Of a DNA stretch of 64,000 nucleotides, positions 25,500-39,316 are shown piece after piece. The position numbers and the translations under genes were made by a program. The stretch is from Colletes latitarsis. Lineage: Eukaryota > Arthropoda > Insecta > Hymenoptera > Colletidae. The number at the start of each line of letters is the position of its first letter. The stretch's first letter is position 1. The DNA lies in contig NW_027488365.1 in assembly GCF_051014445.1 (NCBI RefSeq), forward strand, positions 2,418,001 to 2,482,000. The letters are read 5' to 3'. The notes beneath the pieces are model-generated. The model worked only from the letters and a program-made list of their open reading frames with translations, was not told where the DNA came from and ran no database searches.

Positions 25500-28415
25500 T
25501 TCACATACTTGTTGAACGGATCTTGGGTTTTTTCTGGTGTGGATCACGTAGTAATGTGGTACCACACTGAAACAATCAATTAAACCTGATCTCGATAAAT
25601 ATTTTAGAGGATAACGCATGTTAGGTCTGGGTTAGGTCTAGGAATTGCCCTCATCAGGCGCATACTTTCGCATATTTCTCATACTTCATGGCTGGATCCT
25701 GGGCTATTTCTGGATTGGAGCACGTAGTAATGTGGTACCACACTGAAACAGTCCATTAAACCTGGTATGGATCAATATTTTTGAGGATAACGCATGTTAG
25801 GTCTAGGTTAGGCCGGGGATTTTCACTCATCAGACTCATACTTTCGCATTCTTCTCATACTTGTTGAACGGATCCTGGGTTTTTACTGGTTTGGATCACG
25901 TAGTAATGTGGTACCATACTGAAACATTCAATTAAACCTGGTCTTGATAAATATTTTAGAGAATAATTCATGTTAGGTCTAGGTAAGGTCAGGGATTTGC
26001 TCTCATCAGGCTCATTCTTTCGCATATTTCTCATACTTGATGGCTAGATCCTGGGCTTTTTTTGGATTGCATCACGTAGTAATGATGTACAACACTGAAG
26101 CAGTCAATTAAACCTGGTTTCCATGAATATTTTAGAGAGTAATTCATGTTAGGTCTAGGTTAGGTCAGGGATTTGCTCTCATCAGGCTCATTCTATCGCA
26201 TATTTCTCATACTTGATGGCTAGATCCTGGGCTTTTTTTGGATTGCATCAGGTAGTAATGAAGTTCAACACTGAAACTGTCAATTAAACCTGGTTTCCAT
26301 CAATATTTTAGAGGACAACGCTTGTCAGGTCTAGGTTAGGTCTGGGATTTGCTCTCATCAGGGTCATACTGTCGCATTCTTCTCATACTTGTTGAACGGA
26401 TCCTGGCTTTTTTCTGGTTTGGTTCACGTAGTAATGTGGTACCACACTGGAACATTCAATTAAACCTGGCCTTGATAAATATTTTAGAGGATAACGCATG
26501 TTAGGTTTGGGTTAGGTCTAGGATTTGACCTCATCAGACTCATACTTTCGCACACTTCACATACTTGTTGAACAGATCCTGGGTTTTTTCTGGTTTGGAT
26601 CACGTAGTAGTGTGGTACCACACTGAAACAGTCCATTAAACCTGGTTGCGATCAATATTTTACAGGATAACGCATGTTAGGTCTGGGTTAGGTCTAGGAT
26701 TTGCCCTGATCAGGCTCATACTTTCGCGTTTTTCACATACTTGTTGAACAGATCCCGGGTTTTTTCTGGATTGGGTCACGTAGTAGTGTGGTACCACACT
26801 GAAACAGTCGATTAAACCTGGTTTCGATCAATATTTTTGAGGATAACGCATGTTACGTCTGGGTTAGGTCTAGGATTTCCCTCATCAGGCTCATTCTTTC
26901 GCATATTTCTCAAACTTGATGGCTAGATCCTGGGCTTTTTCTGGATTGCATCACGTAGTAATGTGGGACCACACTGAAACAGTCAATTAAACCTGGTTTC
27001 GATCAATATATTAGAGAATAATTCAAGTTAGGTCTAGGTTAGGTCTGGGATTTGCTCTCATCAGGCTCATTCTTTCGCATATTTCTCATACTTGATGGCT
27101 AGATCCTGGGCTTTTTCTGGATTGCATCACGTAGTAATGTGGGACCACACTGAAACAGTCAATTAAACCTGGTTTCGATCAATATATTAGAGAATAATTC
27201 AAGTTAGGTCTAGGTTAGGTCTGGGATTTGCTCTCATCAGGCTCATTCTTTCGCATATTTCTCATACTTGATGGCTAGATCCTGGGCTTTTTCTGGATTG
27301 CATCACGTAGTAATGAAGTACAACACTGAAACAGTCAATTAAACCTGGTTTCCATCAATATCTTAGAGGACAACGCAAGTTAGGTCTGGGATAGGTCTGG
27401 GATTTGCCCACATCAGGCTCATACTTTCGCATATTTCTCATACTTCATGGCTGGATCCTGGGCTATTTCTGGATTGGAGCACGTAGTAATGTGGTACCAC
27501 ACTGAAACAGTCCATTAAACCTGGTTTGGATCAATATTTTTGAGGATAACGCATGTTAGGTCTAGGTTAGGCCGGGGATTTTTACTCATCAGACTCATAC
27601 TTTCGCATTCTTCACATACTTGTTGAACGGATCCAGGGTTTTCTCTGGTTTGGATCACGAAGTAATGTGGGACCACACTGAAACAATCAATTAAACCTGG
27701 TCTTGATAAATATTTTAGAGGATAACGCATGTTAGGTCTGGGATAGGTCTGGGATTTGCCCACATCAGGCTCATACTTTCGCGTTTTTCACATACTTGTT
27801 GAACAGATCCCGGGTTTTTTCTGGATTGGGTCACGTAGTAGTGTGGTACCACACTGAAACAGTCGATTAAACCTGGTTTCGATCAATATTTTTGAGGATA
27901 ACGCATATTAGGTCTAGGTTAGGCCGGGGATTTTCACTCATCAGACTCATACTTTCGCATTCTTCACATACTTGTTGAACGGATCCTGGGTTTTTACTGG
28001 TTTGGATCACGTAGTAATGTGGTACCACACTGAAACATTCAATTAAACCTGGTCTTGATAAATATTTTAGAGGATAACGCATGTTAGGTCTGGGTTAGGT
28101 CTAGGATTTGCCCTCGTCAGGTTCATACTTCAGATATTTCTCATACTTCATGGCTAGATCCTGGGCTATTTCTGGATTGTATCACGTAGTAATGTGGTAC
28201 CACACAGAAACAGTCAATTAAACCTGGTTTCGATCAATATTTTAGTGGATAACGCAAGTTAGGTCTGGGATAGGTCTAGGATTTGATCTCATCAGACTTA
28301 TACTTTCGCGTTTTTCACATACTTGTTGAACAGATCCTGGGTTTTTTCTGGTTTGGATCACGTAGTAGTGTGGTACCACACTGAAACAGTCCATTAAACC
28401 TGGTTGCGATCAATA
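25500..28415 (+). repeat. Source-like block of related copies (25.5-28.4 kb)
   Basis: Parts of this block recur several times. 25610-26656 matches 28776-29822 at 3,166 bp. About 25610-26400 matches 31063-31853 at 5,453 bp. About 26574-28415 matches 31851-33692 at 5,277 bp. About 25500-27398 matches 46260-48158 at 20,760 bp. The two offsets 5,453 and 5,277 differ by exactly 176, so the 31-33.7 kb copy lacks one monomer. Markers include GGCGCATAC, GGTATGGATCAAT, AGGTAAGGTCAGGG and GATCCCGGG. Calling it a source is only a convenience; direction of copying cannot be read. Confidence 0.75.
26948..27299 (+). repeat. Identical monomer dimer (176 bp twice)
   Basis: 26948-27123 and 27124-27299 read identically base for base. 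They are C-type monomers with TGTGGGACCACAC, CAATATATTAGAG and AATAATTCAAG. The following unit reverts to the AATGAAGTACAAC form. The same dimer recurs near 32.23-32.58, 35.93-36.10 (with a partner just before), 40.68-41.03, 47.72-48.07 and 63.43-63.78 kb, sometimes with private changes such as GGTTTAGATC. Confidence 0.85.
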
Positions 28416-31400
28416 TTTTTGAGGATAACGCATGTTAGGTCTAGGTTAGGCCGGGGATTTTTACTCATCAGACTCATACTTTCGCATTCTTCACATACTT
28501 GTTGAACGGATCCAGGGTTTTCTCTGGTTTGGATCACGAAGTAATGTGGGACCACACTGAAACAATCAATTAAACCTGGTCTTGATAAATATTTTAGAGG
28601 ATAACGCATGTTAGGTCTGGGATAGGTCTGGGATTTGCCCACATCAGGCTCATACTTTCGCGTTTTTCACATACTTGTTGAACAGATCCCGGGTTTTTTC
28701 TGGATTGGGTCACGTAGTAATGTGGTACCACACTGAAACAGTCGATTAAACCAGGTTTCGATCAATATTTTTGAGGATAACGCATGTTAGGTCTGGGTTA
28801 GGTCTAGGAATTGCCCTCATCAGGCGCATACTTTCGCATATTTCTCATACTTCATGGCTGGATCCTGGGCTATTTCTGGATTGGAGCACGTAGTAATGTG
28901 GTACCACACTGAAACAGTCCATTAAACCTGGTATGGATCAATATTTTTGAGGATAACGCATGTTAGGTCTAGGTTAGGCCGGGGATTTTCACTCATCAGA
29001 CTCATACTTTCGCATTCTTCTCATACTTGTTGAACGGATCCTGGGTTTTTACTGGTTTGGATCACGTAGTAATGTGGTACCATACTGAAACATTCAATTA
29101 AACCTGGTCTTGATAAATATTTTAGAGAATAATTCATGTTAGGTCTAGGTAAGGTCAGGGATTTGCTCTCATCAGGCTCATTCTTTCGCATATTTCTCAT
29201 ACTTGATGGCTAGATCCTGGGCTTTTTTTGGATTGCATCACGTAGTAATGATGTACAACACTGAAGCAGTCAATTAAACCTGGTTTCCATCAATATTTTA
29301 GAGAGTAATTCATGTTAGGTCTAGGTTAGGTCAGGGATTTGCTCTCATCAGGCTCATTCTATCGCATATTTCTCATACTTGATGGCTAGATCCTGGGCTT
29401 TTTTTGGATTGCATCACGTAGTAATGAAGTTCAACACTGAAACTGTCAATTAAACCTGGTTTCCATCAATATTTTAGAGGACAACGCTTGTCAGGTCTAG
29501 GTTAGGTCTGGGATTTGCTCTCATCAGGGTCATACTGTCGCATTCTTCTCATACTTGTTGAACGGATCCTGGCTTTTTTCTGGTTTGGTTCACGTAGTAA
29601 TGTGGTACCACACTGGAACATTCAATTAAACCTGGCCTTGATAAATATTTTAGAGGATAACGCATGTTAGGTTTGGGTTAGGTCTAGGATTTGACCTCAT
29701 CAGACTCATACTTTCGCACACTTCACATACTTGTTGAACAGATCCTGGGTTTTTTCTGGTTTGGATCACGTAGTAGTGTGGTACCACACTGAAACAGTCC
29801 ATTAAACCTGGTTGCGATCAATATTTTTGAGGATAACGCATGTTAGGTCTAGGTTAGGCCGGGGATTTTTACTCATCAGACTCATACTTTCGCATTCTTC
29901 ACATACTTGTTGAACGGATCCAGGGTTTTCTCTGGTTTGGATCACGAAGTAATGTGGGACCACACTGAAACAATCAATTAAACCTGGTCTTGATAAATAT
30001 TTTAGAGGATAACGCATGTTAGGTCTGGGATAGGTCTGGGATTTGCCCACATCAGGCTCATACTTTCGCGTTTTTCACATACTTGTTGAACAGATCCCGG
30101 GTTTTTTCTGGATTGGGTCACGTAGTAGTGTGGTACCACACTGAAACAGTCGATTAAACCTGGTTTCGATCAATATTTTTGAGGATAACGCATATTAGGT
30201 CTAGGTTAGGCCGGGGATTTTCACTCATCAGACTCATACTTTCGCATTCTTCACATACTTGTTGAACGGATCCTGGGTTTTTACTGGTTTGGATCACGTA
30301 GTAATGTGGTACCACACTGAAACATTCAATTAAACCTGGTCTTGATAAATATTTTAGAGGATAACGCATGTTAGGTCTGGGTTAGGTCTAGGATTTGCCC
30401 TCGTCAGGTTCATACTTCAGATATTTCTCATACTTCATGGCTAGATCCTGGGCTATTTCTGGATTGTATCACGTAGTAATGTGGTACCACACAGAAACAG
30501 TCAATTAAACCTGGTTTCGATCAATATTTTAGTGGATAACGCAAGTTAGGTCTGGGATAGGTCTAGGATTTGATCTCATCAGACTTATACTTTCGCGTTT
30601 TTCACATACTTGTTGAACAGATCCTGGGTTTTTTCTGGTTTGGATCACGTAGTAGTGTGGTACCACACTGAAACAGTCCATTAAACCTGGTTGCGATCAA
30701 TATTTTACAGGATAACGCATGTTAGGTTTGGGTTAGGTCTAGGATTTGCCCTCATCAGGCTCATACTTTCGCATTCTTCACATACTTGTTGAACGGATCC
30801 TGGGTTTTCTCTGGTTTGGATCACGAAGTAATGTGGGACCACACTGAAACAATCAATTAAACCTGGTCTTGATAAATATTTTTGAGGATAACGCATATTA
30901 GGTCTAGGTTAGGCCGGGGATTTTCACTCATCAGGCTCATACTTTCGCGTTTTTCACATACTTGTTGAACAGATCCCGGGTTTTTTCTGGATTGGGTCAC
31001 GTAGTAATGTGGTACCACACTGAAACAGTCGATTAAACCAGGTTTCGATCAATATTTTTGAGGATAACGCATGTTAGGTCTGGGTTAGGTCTAGGAATTG
31101 CCCTCATCAGGCGCATACTTTCGCATATTTCTCATACTTCATGGCTGGATCCTGGGCTATTTCTGGATTGGAGCACGTAGTAATGTGGTACCACACTGAA
31201 ACAGTCCATTAAACCTGGTATGGATCAATATTTTTGAGGATAACGCATGTTAGGTCTAGGTTAGGCCGGGGATTTTCACTCATCAGACTCATACTTTCGC
31301 ATTCTTCTCATACTTGTTGAACGGATCCTGGGTTTTTACTGGTTTGGATCACGTAGTAATGTGGTACCATACTGAAACATTCAATTAAACCTGGTCTTGA

Positions 31401-31859
31401 TAAATATTTTAGAGAATAATTCATGTTAGGTCTAGGTAAGGTCAGGGATTTGCTCTCATCAGGCTCATTCTTTCGCATATTTCTCATACTTGATGGCTAG
31501 ATCCTGGGCTTTTTTTGGATTGCATCACGTAGTAATGATGTACAACACTGAAGCAGTCAATTAAACCTGGTTTCCATCAATATTTTAGAGAGTAATTCAT
31601 GTTAGGTCTAGGTTAGGTCAGGGATTTGCTCTCATCAGGCTCATTCTATCGCATATTTCTCATACTTGATGGCTAGATCCTGGGCTTTTTTTGGATTGCA
31701 TCACGTAGTAATGAAGTTCAACACTGAAACTGTCAATTAAACCTGGTTTCCATCAATATTTTAGAGGACAACGCTTGTCAGGTCTAGGTTAGGTCTGGGA
31801 TTTGCTCTCATCAGGGTCATACTGTCGCATTCTTCTCATACTTGTTGAACGGATCCTGG
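27528..31859 (+). repeat. 2,287-bp tandem duplication (13 monomers)
   Basis: 27528-28415 matches 29815-30702, and about 28.64-29.572 kb matches 30.93-31.859 kb, both at an offset of 2,287 bp. Between them, about 230 bp (28.416-28.64 versus 30.70-30.93 kb) do not match, because the first copy carries a different monomer there. The pattern fits a 13-monomer tandem duplication later modified by conversion or by a second exchange. The right edge is the GGC/GGG difference at 29573 versus 31860. Confidence 0.75.
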
Positions 31860-32277
31860 GTTTTTTCTGGTTTGGATCACGTAGTAGTGTGGTACCACAC
31901 TGAAACAGTCCATTAAACCTGGTTGCGATCAATATTTTACAGGATAACGCATGTTAGGTCAGGGTTAGGTCTAGGATTTGCCCTGATCAGGCTCATACTT
32001 TCGCGTTTTTCACATACTTGTTGAACAGATCCCGGGTTTTTTCTGGATTGGGTCACGTAGTAGTGTGGTACCACACTGAAACAGTCGATTAAACCTGGTT
32101 TCGATCAATATTTTTGAGGATAACGCATGTTACGTCTGGGTTAGGTCTAGGATTTCCCTCATCAGGCTCATTCTTTCGCATATTTCTCAAACTTGATGGC
32201 TAGATCCTGGGCTTTTTCTGGATTGCATCACGTAGTAATGTGGGACCACACTGAAACAGTCAATTAAACCTGGTTTC

Positions 32278-35200
32278 GATCAATATATTAGAGAATAATT
32301 CAAGTTAGGTCTAGGTTAGGTCTGGGATTTGCTCTCATCAGGCTCATTCTTTCGCATATTTCTCATACTTGATGGCTAGATCCTGGGCTTTTTCTGGATT
32401 GCATCACGTAGTAATGTGGGACCACACTGAAACAGTCAATTAAACCTGGTTTCGATCAATATATTAGAGAATAATTCAAGTTAGGTCTAGGTTAGGTCTG
32501 GGATTTGCTCTCATCAGGCTCATTCTTTCGCATATTTCTCATACTTGATGGCTAGATCCTGGGCTTTTTCTGGATTGCATCACGTAGTAATGAAGTACAA
32601 CACTGAAACAGTCAATTAAACCTGGTTTCCATCAATATCTTAGAGGACAACGCAAGTTAGGTCTGGGATAGGTCTGGGATTTGCCCACATCAGGCTCATA
32701 CTTCCGCATATTTCTCATACTTCATGGCTGGATCCTGGGCTATTTCTGGATTGGAGCACGTAGTAATGTGGTACCACACTGAAACAGTCCATTAAACCTG
32801 GTTTGGATCAATATTTTTGAGGATAACGCATGTTAGGTCTAGGTTAGGCCGGGGATTTTTACTCATCAGACTCATACTTTCGCATTCTTCACATACTTGT
32901 TGAACGGATCCAGGGTTTTCTCTGGTTTGGATCACGAAGTAATGTGGGACCACACTGAAACAATCAATTAAACCTGGTCTTGATAAATATTTTAGAGGAT
33001 AACGCATGTTAGGTCTGGGATAGGTCTGGGATTTGCCCACATCAGGCTCATACTTTCGCGTTTTTCACATACTTGTTGAACAGATCCCGGGTTTTTTCTG
33101 GATTGGGTCACGTAGTAGTGTGGTACCACACTGAAACAGTCGATTAAACCTGGTTTCGATCAATATTTTTGAGGATAACGCATATTAGGTCTAGGTTAGG
33201 CCGGGGATTTTCACTCATCAGACTCATACTTTCGCATTCTTCACATACTTGTTGAACGGATCCTGGGTTTTTACTGGTTTGGATCACGTAGTAATGTGGT
33301 ACCACACTGAAACATTCAATTAAACCTGGTCTTGATAAATATTTTAGAGGATAACGCATGTTAGGTCTGGGTTAGGTCTAGGATTTGCCCTCGTCAGGTT
33401 CATACTTCAGATATTTCTCATACTTCATGGCTAGATCCTGGGCTATTTCTGGATTGTATCACGTAGTAATGTGGTACCACACAGAAACAGTCAATTAAAC
33501 CTGGTTTCGATCAATATTTTAGTGGATAACGCAAGTTAGGTCTGGGATAGGTCTAGGATTTGATCTCATCAGACTTATACTTTCGCGTTTTTCACATACT
33601 TGTTGAACAGATCCTGGGTTTTTTCTGGTTTGGATCACGTAGTAGTGTGGTACCACACTGAAACAGTCCATTAAACCTGGTTGCGATCAATATTTTACAG
33701 GATAACGCATGTTAGGTCTGGGTTAGGTCTAGGATTTGCCCTCATCAGGCTCATACTTTCGCATTCTTCACATACTTGTTGAACGGATCCTGGGTTTTCT
33801 CTGGTTTGGATCACGAAGTAATGTGGGACCACACTGAAACAATCAATTAAACCTGGTCTTGATAAATATTTTAGAGGATAACGCATGTTAGGTCTGGGAT
33901 AGGTCTGGGATTTGCCCTCATCAGGCTCATACTTTCGCGTTTTTCACATACTTGTTGAACAGATCCCGGGTTTTTTCTGGATTGGGTCACGTAGTAATGT
34001 GGTACCACACTGAAACAGTCGATTAAACCAGGTTTCGATCAATATTTTTGAGGATAGCGCATGTTAGGTCTAGGTTAGGCCTGGGATTTTCACTCATCAT
34101 ACTCATACTTTCGCATTCTTCTCATACTTGTTGGACGGATCCTGGGTTTTTTCTGGTTTGGATCACGTAGTAATGTGGGACCACACAGGAGTAATCAATT
34201 AATTCTGGTCTTGATAAATATTTTAGAGGATAACGCATTTTTAGGTCTGGGTTAGGTCTAGGATTTGCCCTCGTCAGGTTCATACTTCAGATATTTCTCA
34301 TACTTCATGGCTAGATCCTGGGCTATTTCTGGATTGTATCACGTAGTAATGTGGTACCACACAGAAACAGTCAATTAAACCTGGTTTCGATCAATATTTT
34401 AGTGGATAACGCAAGTTAGGTCTGGGATAGGTCTGGGATTTGCCCTCATCGGGCTAATACTTTCGCGTTTTTCACATACTTGTTGAACAGATCCTGGGTT
34501 TTTTCTGGTTTGGGTCACGTAGTAGTGTGGTACCACACTGAAACAGTCGATTAAACGTGGTTTCGATCAATATTGTTGAGGATAACGCATGTTAGGTCTA
34601 GGTTAGGCCGGGGATTTTCACTCATCAGACTCATACTTTCGCATTCTTCACATACTTGTTGAACGGATCCTGGGTTTTTGCTGGTTTGGATCACGTAGTA
34701 ATGTGGTACCACACTGAAACAGTCCATTAAACCTGGTTTCGATGAATATTTTAGAGGTTAACGCATGTTAGGTCTGGGATAGGTCTGGGATTCGCCCTCA
34801 TCAGACTCATACTTTCGCACACTTCACATACTCGTTGAACAGATCCTGGGTTCTTTCTGGTTTGGAACACATAGTAATGTGGTACCACACTGAAACAGTC
34901 CATTAAACCTGGTCTTGATAAATATTTTAGAGGATAACGCATGTTACGTCAGGGTAAGGTCTAGGATTTGCCCTCATCATACTCATACTTTCGCATTCTT
35001 CTCATACTTGTTGGACGGATCCTGGGTTTTTTCTGGTTTGGATCACGTAGTAATGTGTGGCCACACAGGAGCAATCAATTAATCCTGGTCTTGATAAATA
35101 TTTTAGAGGATAACGCATGTTAGGTCTGGGTTAGGTCTAGGATTTGCCCTCGTCAGGTTCATACTTCAGATATTTCTCATACTTCATGGCTAGATCCTGG

Positions 35201-38200
35201 GCTATTTCTGGATTGGACCACGTAGTAATGTGGTACCACACTGAAACAGTCAATTAAACCTGGTTTCGATCAATATTTTAGTGGATAACGCAAGTTAGGT
35301 CTGGGATAGGTCTGGGATTTGCCCTCATCAGAGTCATACTTTCGCGTTTTTCACATACTCGTTGAACAGATCCTGGGTTTTTTCTGGTTTGGGTCACGTA
35401 GTAGTGTGGTACCACACTGAAACAGTCGATTAAACGTGGTTTCGATCAATATTTTTGAGGATAACGCATGTTAGGTCTAGGTTAGGCCGGGGATTTTCAC
35501 TCATCAGACTCATACTTTCGCATTCTTCACATACTTGTTGAACGGATCCTGGGTTTTTGCTGGTTTGGAGCACGTAGTAATGTGGTACCACACTGAAACA
35601 TTCAATTAAACCTGGTCTTGATAAATATTTTAGAGGATAACGCATGTTAGGTCTGCGTTAGGTCTAGGATTTGCCCTCATCAGGCTCATACTTTCACATG
35701 TTTCTCATACTTCATGGGTGGATCCTGGGCTATTTCTGGATTGGACCACGTAGTAATGTGGTACCACACTGAAACAGTCAATTAAACCTGGTTTTGATCA
35801 ATATATTAGAGAATAATTCAAGTTAGGTCTAGGTTAGGTCTGGGATTTGCTCTCATCAGGCTCATTCTTTCGCATATTTCTCATACTTGATGGCTAGATC
35901 CTGGGCTTTTTCTGGATTGCATCACGTAGTAATGTGGGACCACACTGAAACAGTCAATTAAACCTGGTTTCGATCAATATATTAGAGAATAATTCAAGTT
36001 AGGTCTAGGTTAGGTCTGGGATTTGCTCTCATCAGGCTCATTCTTTCGCATATTTCTCATACTTGATGGCTAGATCCTGGGCTTTTTCTGGATTGCATCA
36101 CGTAGTAATGAAGTACAACACTGAAACAGTCAATTAAACCTGGTTTCCATCAATATCTTAGAGGACAACGCAAGTTAGGTCTGGGATAGGTCTGGGATTT
36201 GCCCACATCAGGCTCATACTTCCGCATATTTCTCATACTTCATGGCTGGATCCTGGGCTATTTCTGGATTGGAGCACGTAGTAATGTGGTACCACACTGA
36301 AACAGTCCATTAAACCTGGTTTGGATCAATATTTTTGAGGATAACGCATGTTAGGTCTAGGTTAGGCCGGGGATTTTTACTCATCAGACTCATACTTTCG
36401 CATTCTTCACATACTTGTTGAACGGATCCAGGGTTTTCTCTGGTTTGGATCACGAAGTAATGTGGGACCACACTGAAACAATCAATTAAACCTGGTCTTG
36501 ATAAATATTTTAGAGGATAACGCATGTTAGGTCTGGGATAGGTCTGGGATTTGCCCACATCAGGCTCATACTTTCGCGTTTTTCACATACTTGTTGAACA
36601 GATCCCGGGTTTTTTCTGGATTGGGTCACGTAGTAGTGTGGTACCACACTGAAACAGTCGATTAAACCTGGTTTCGATCAATATTTTTGAGGATAACGCA
36701 TATTAGGTCTAGGTTAGGCCGGGGATTTTCACTCATCAGACTCATACTTTCGCATTCTTCACATACTTGTTGAACGGATCCTGGGTTTTTACTGGTTTGG
36801 ATCACGTAGTAATGTGGTACCACACTGAAACATTCAATTAAACCTGGTCTTGATAAATATTTTAGAGGATAACGCATGTTAGGTCTGGGTTAGGTCTAGG
36901 ATTTGCCCTCGTCAGGTTCATACTTCAGATATTTCTCATACTTCATGGCTAGATCCTGGGCTATTTCTGGATTGTATCACGTAGTAATGTGGTACCACAC
37001 AGAAACAGTCAATTAAACCTGGTTTCGATCAATATTTTAGTGGATAACGCAAGTTAGGTCTGGGATAGGTCTAGGATTTGATCTCATCAGACTTATACTT
37101 TCGCGTTTTTCACATACTTGTTGAACAGATCCTGGGTTTTTTCTGGTTTGGATCACGTAGTAGTGTGGTACCACACTGAAACAGTCCATTAAACCTGGTT
37201 GCGATCAATATTTTACAGGATAACGCATGTTAGGTCTGGGTTAGGTCTAGGATTTGCCCTCATCAGGCTCATACTTTCGCATTCTTCACATACTTGTTGA
37301 ACGGATCCTGGGTTTTCTCTGGTTTGGATCACGAAGTAATGTGGGACCACACTGAAACAATCAATTAAACCTGGTCTTGATAAATATTTTAGAGGATAAC
37401 GCATGTTAGGTCTGGGATAGGTCTGGGATTTGCCCTCATCAGGCTCATACTTTCGCGTTTTTCACATACTTGTTGAACAGATCCCGGGTTTTTTCTGGAT
37501 TGGGTCACGTAGTAATGTGGTACCACACTGAAACAGTCGATTAAACCAGGTTTCGATCAATATTTTTGAGGATAGCGCATGTTAGGTCTAGGTTAGGCCT
37601 GGGATTTTCACTCATCATACTCATACTTTCGCATTCTTCTCATACTTGTTGGACGGATCCTGGGTTTTTTCTGGTTTGGATCACGTAGTAATGTGGGACC
37701 ACACAGGAGTAATCAATTAATTCTGGTCTTGATAAATATTTTAGAGGATAACGCATTTTTAGGTCTGGGTTAGGTCTAGGATTTGCCCTCGTCAGGTTCA
37801 TACTTCAGATATTTCTCATACTTCATGGCTAGATCCTGGGCTATTTCTGGATTGTATCACGTAGTAATGTGGTACCACACAGAAACAGTCAATTAAACCT
37901 GGTTTCGATCAATATTTTAGTGGATAACGCAAGTTAGGTCTGGGATAGGTCTGGGATTTGCCCTCATCGGGCTAATACTTTCGCGTTTTTCACATACTTG
38001 TTGAACAGATCCTGGGTTTTTTCTGGTTTGGGTCACGTAGTAGTGTGGTACCACACTGAAACAGTCGATTAAACGTGGTTTCGATCAATATTGTTGAGGA
38101 TAACGCATGTTAGGTCTAGGTTAGGCCGGGGATTTTCACTCATCAGACTCATACTTTCGCATTCTTCACATACTTGTTGAACGGATCCTGGGTTTTTGCT

Positions 38201-39316
38201 GGTTTGGATCACGTAGTAATGTGGTACCACACTGAAACAGTCCATTAAACCTGGTTTCGATGAATATTTTAGAGGTTAACGCATGTTAGGTCTGGGATAG
38301 GTCTGGGATTCGCCCTCATCAGACTCATACTTTCGCACACTTCACATACTCGTTGAACAGATCCTGGGTTCTTTCTGGTTTGGAACACATAGTAATGTGG
38401 TACCACACTGAAACAGTCCATTAAACCTGGTCTTGATAAATATTTTAGAGGATAACGCATGTTACGTCAGGGTAAGGTCTAGGATTTGCCCTCATCATAC
38501 TCATACTTTCGCATTCTTCTCATACTTGTTGGACGGATCCTGGGTTTTTTCTGGTTTGGATCACGTAGTAATGTGTGGCCACACAGGAGCAATCAATTAA
38601 TCCTGGTCTTGATAAATATTTTAGAGGATAACGCATGTTAGGTCTGGGTTAGGTCTAGGATTTGCCCTCGTCAGGTTCATACTTCAGATATTTCTCATAC
38701 TTCATGGCTAGATCCTGGGCTATTTCTGGATTGGACCACGTAGTAATGTGGTACCACACTGAAACAGTCAATTAAACCTGGTTTCGATCAATATTTTAGT
38801 GGATAACGCAAGTTAGGTCTGGGATAGGTCTGGGATTTGCCCTCATCAGAGTCATACTTTCGCGTTTTTCACATACTCGTTGAACAGATCCTGGGTTTTT
38901 TCTGGTTTGGGTCACGTAGTAGTGTGGTACCACACTGAAACAGTCGATTAAACGTGGTTTCGATCAATATTTTTGAGGATAACGCATGTTAGGTCTAGGT
39001 TAGGCCGGGGATTTTCACTCATCAGACTCATACTTTCGCATTCTTCACATACTTGTTGAACGGATCCTGGGTTTTTGCTGGTTTGGAGCACGTAGTAATG
39101 TGGTACCACACTGAAACATTCAATTAAACCTGGTCTTGATAAATATTTTAGAGGATAACGCATGTTAGGTCTGCGTTAGGTCTAGGATTTGCCCTCATCA
39201 GGCTCATACTTTCACATGTTTCTCATACTTCATGGGTGGATCCTGGGCTATTTCTGGATTGGACCACGTAGTAATGTGGTACCACACTGAAACAGTCAAT
39301 TAAACCTGGTTTTGAT
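32278..39316 (+). repeat. 3,518-bp tandem duplication (20 monomers)
   Basis: Copy 1 is about 32281-35798 and copy 2 is 35799-39316. The match is bounded by mismatches at 32277/35795 (C versus T) and 35799/39317 (C versus G). All lines compared agree, including rare variants: ATTGTTGAGG near 34573/38091, GCATTTTTAGGTC near 34237/37755, CACACAGGAGTAATC near 34185/37703, and TACTTCAGATATTTC several times. It is the longest and cleanest duplication in the window. Recent unequal crossover is the simplest reading. Assembly error is the alternative. Confidence 0.88.
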
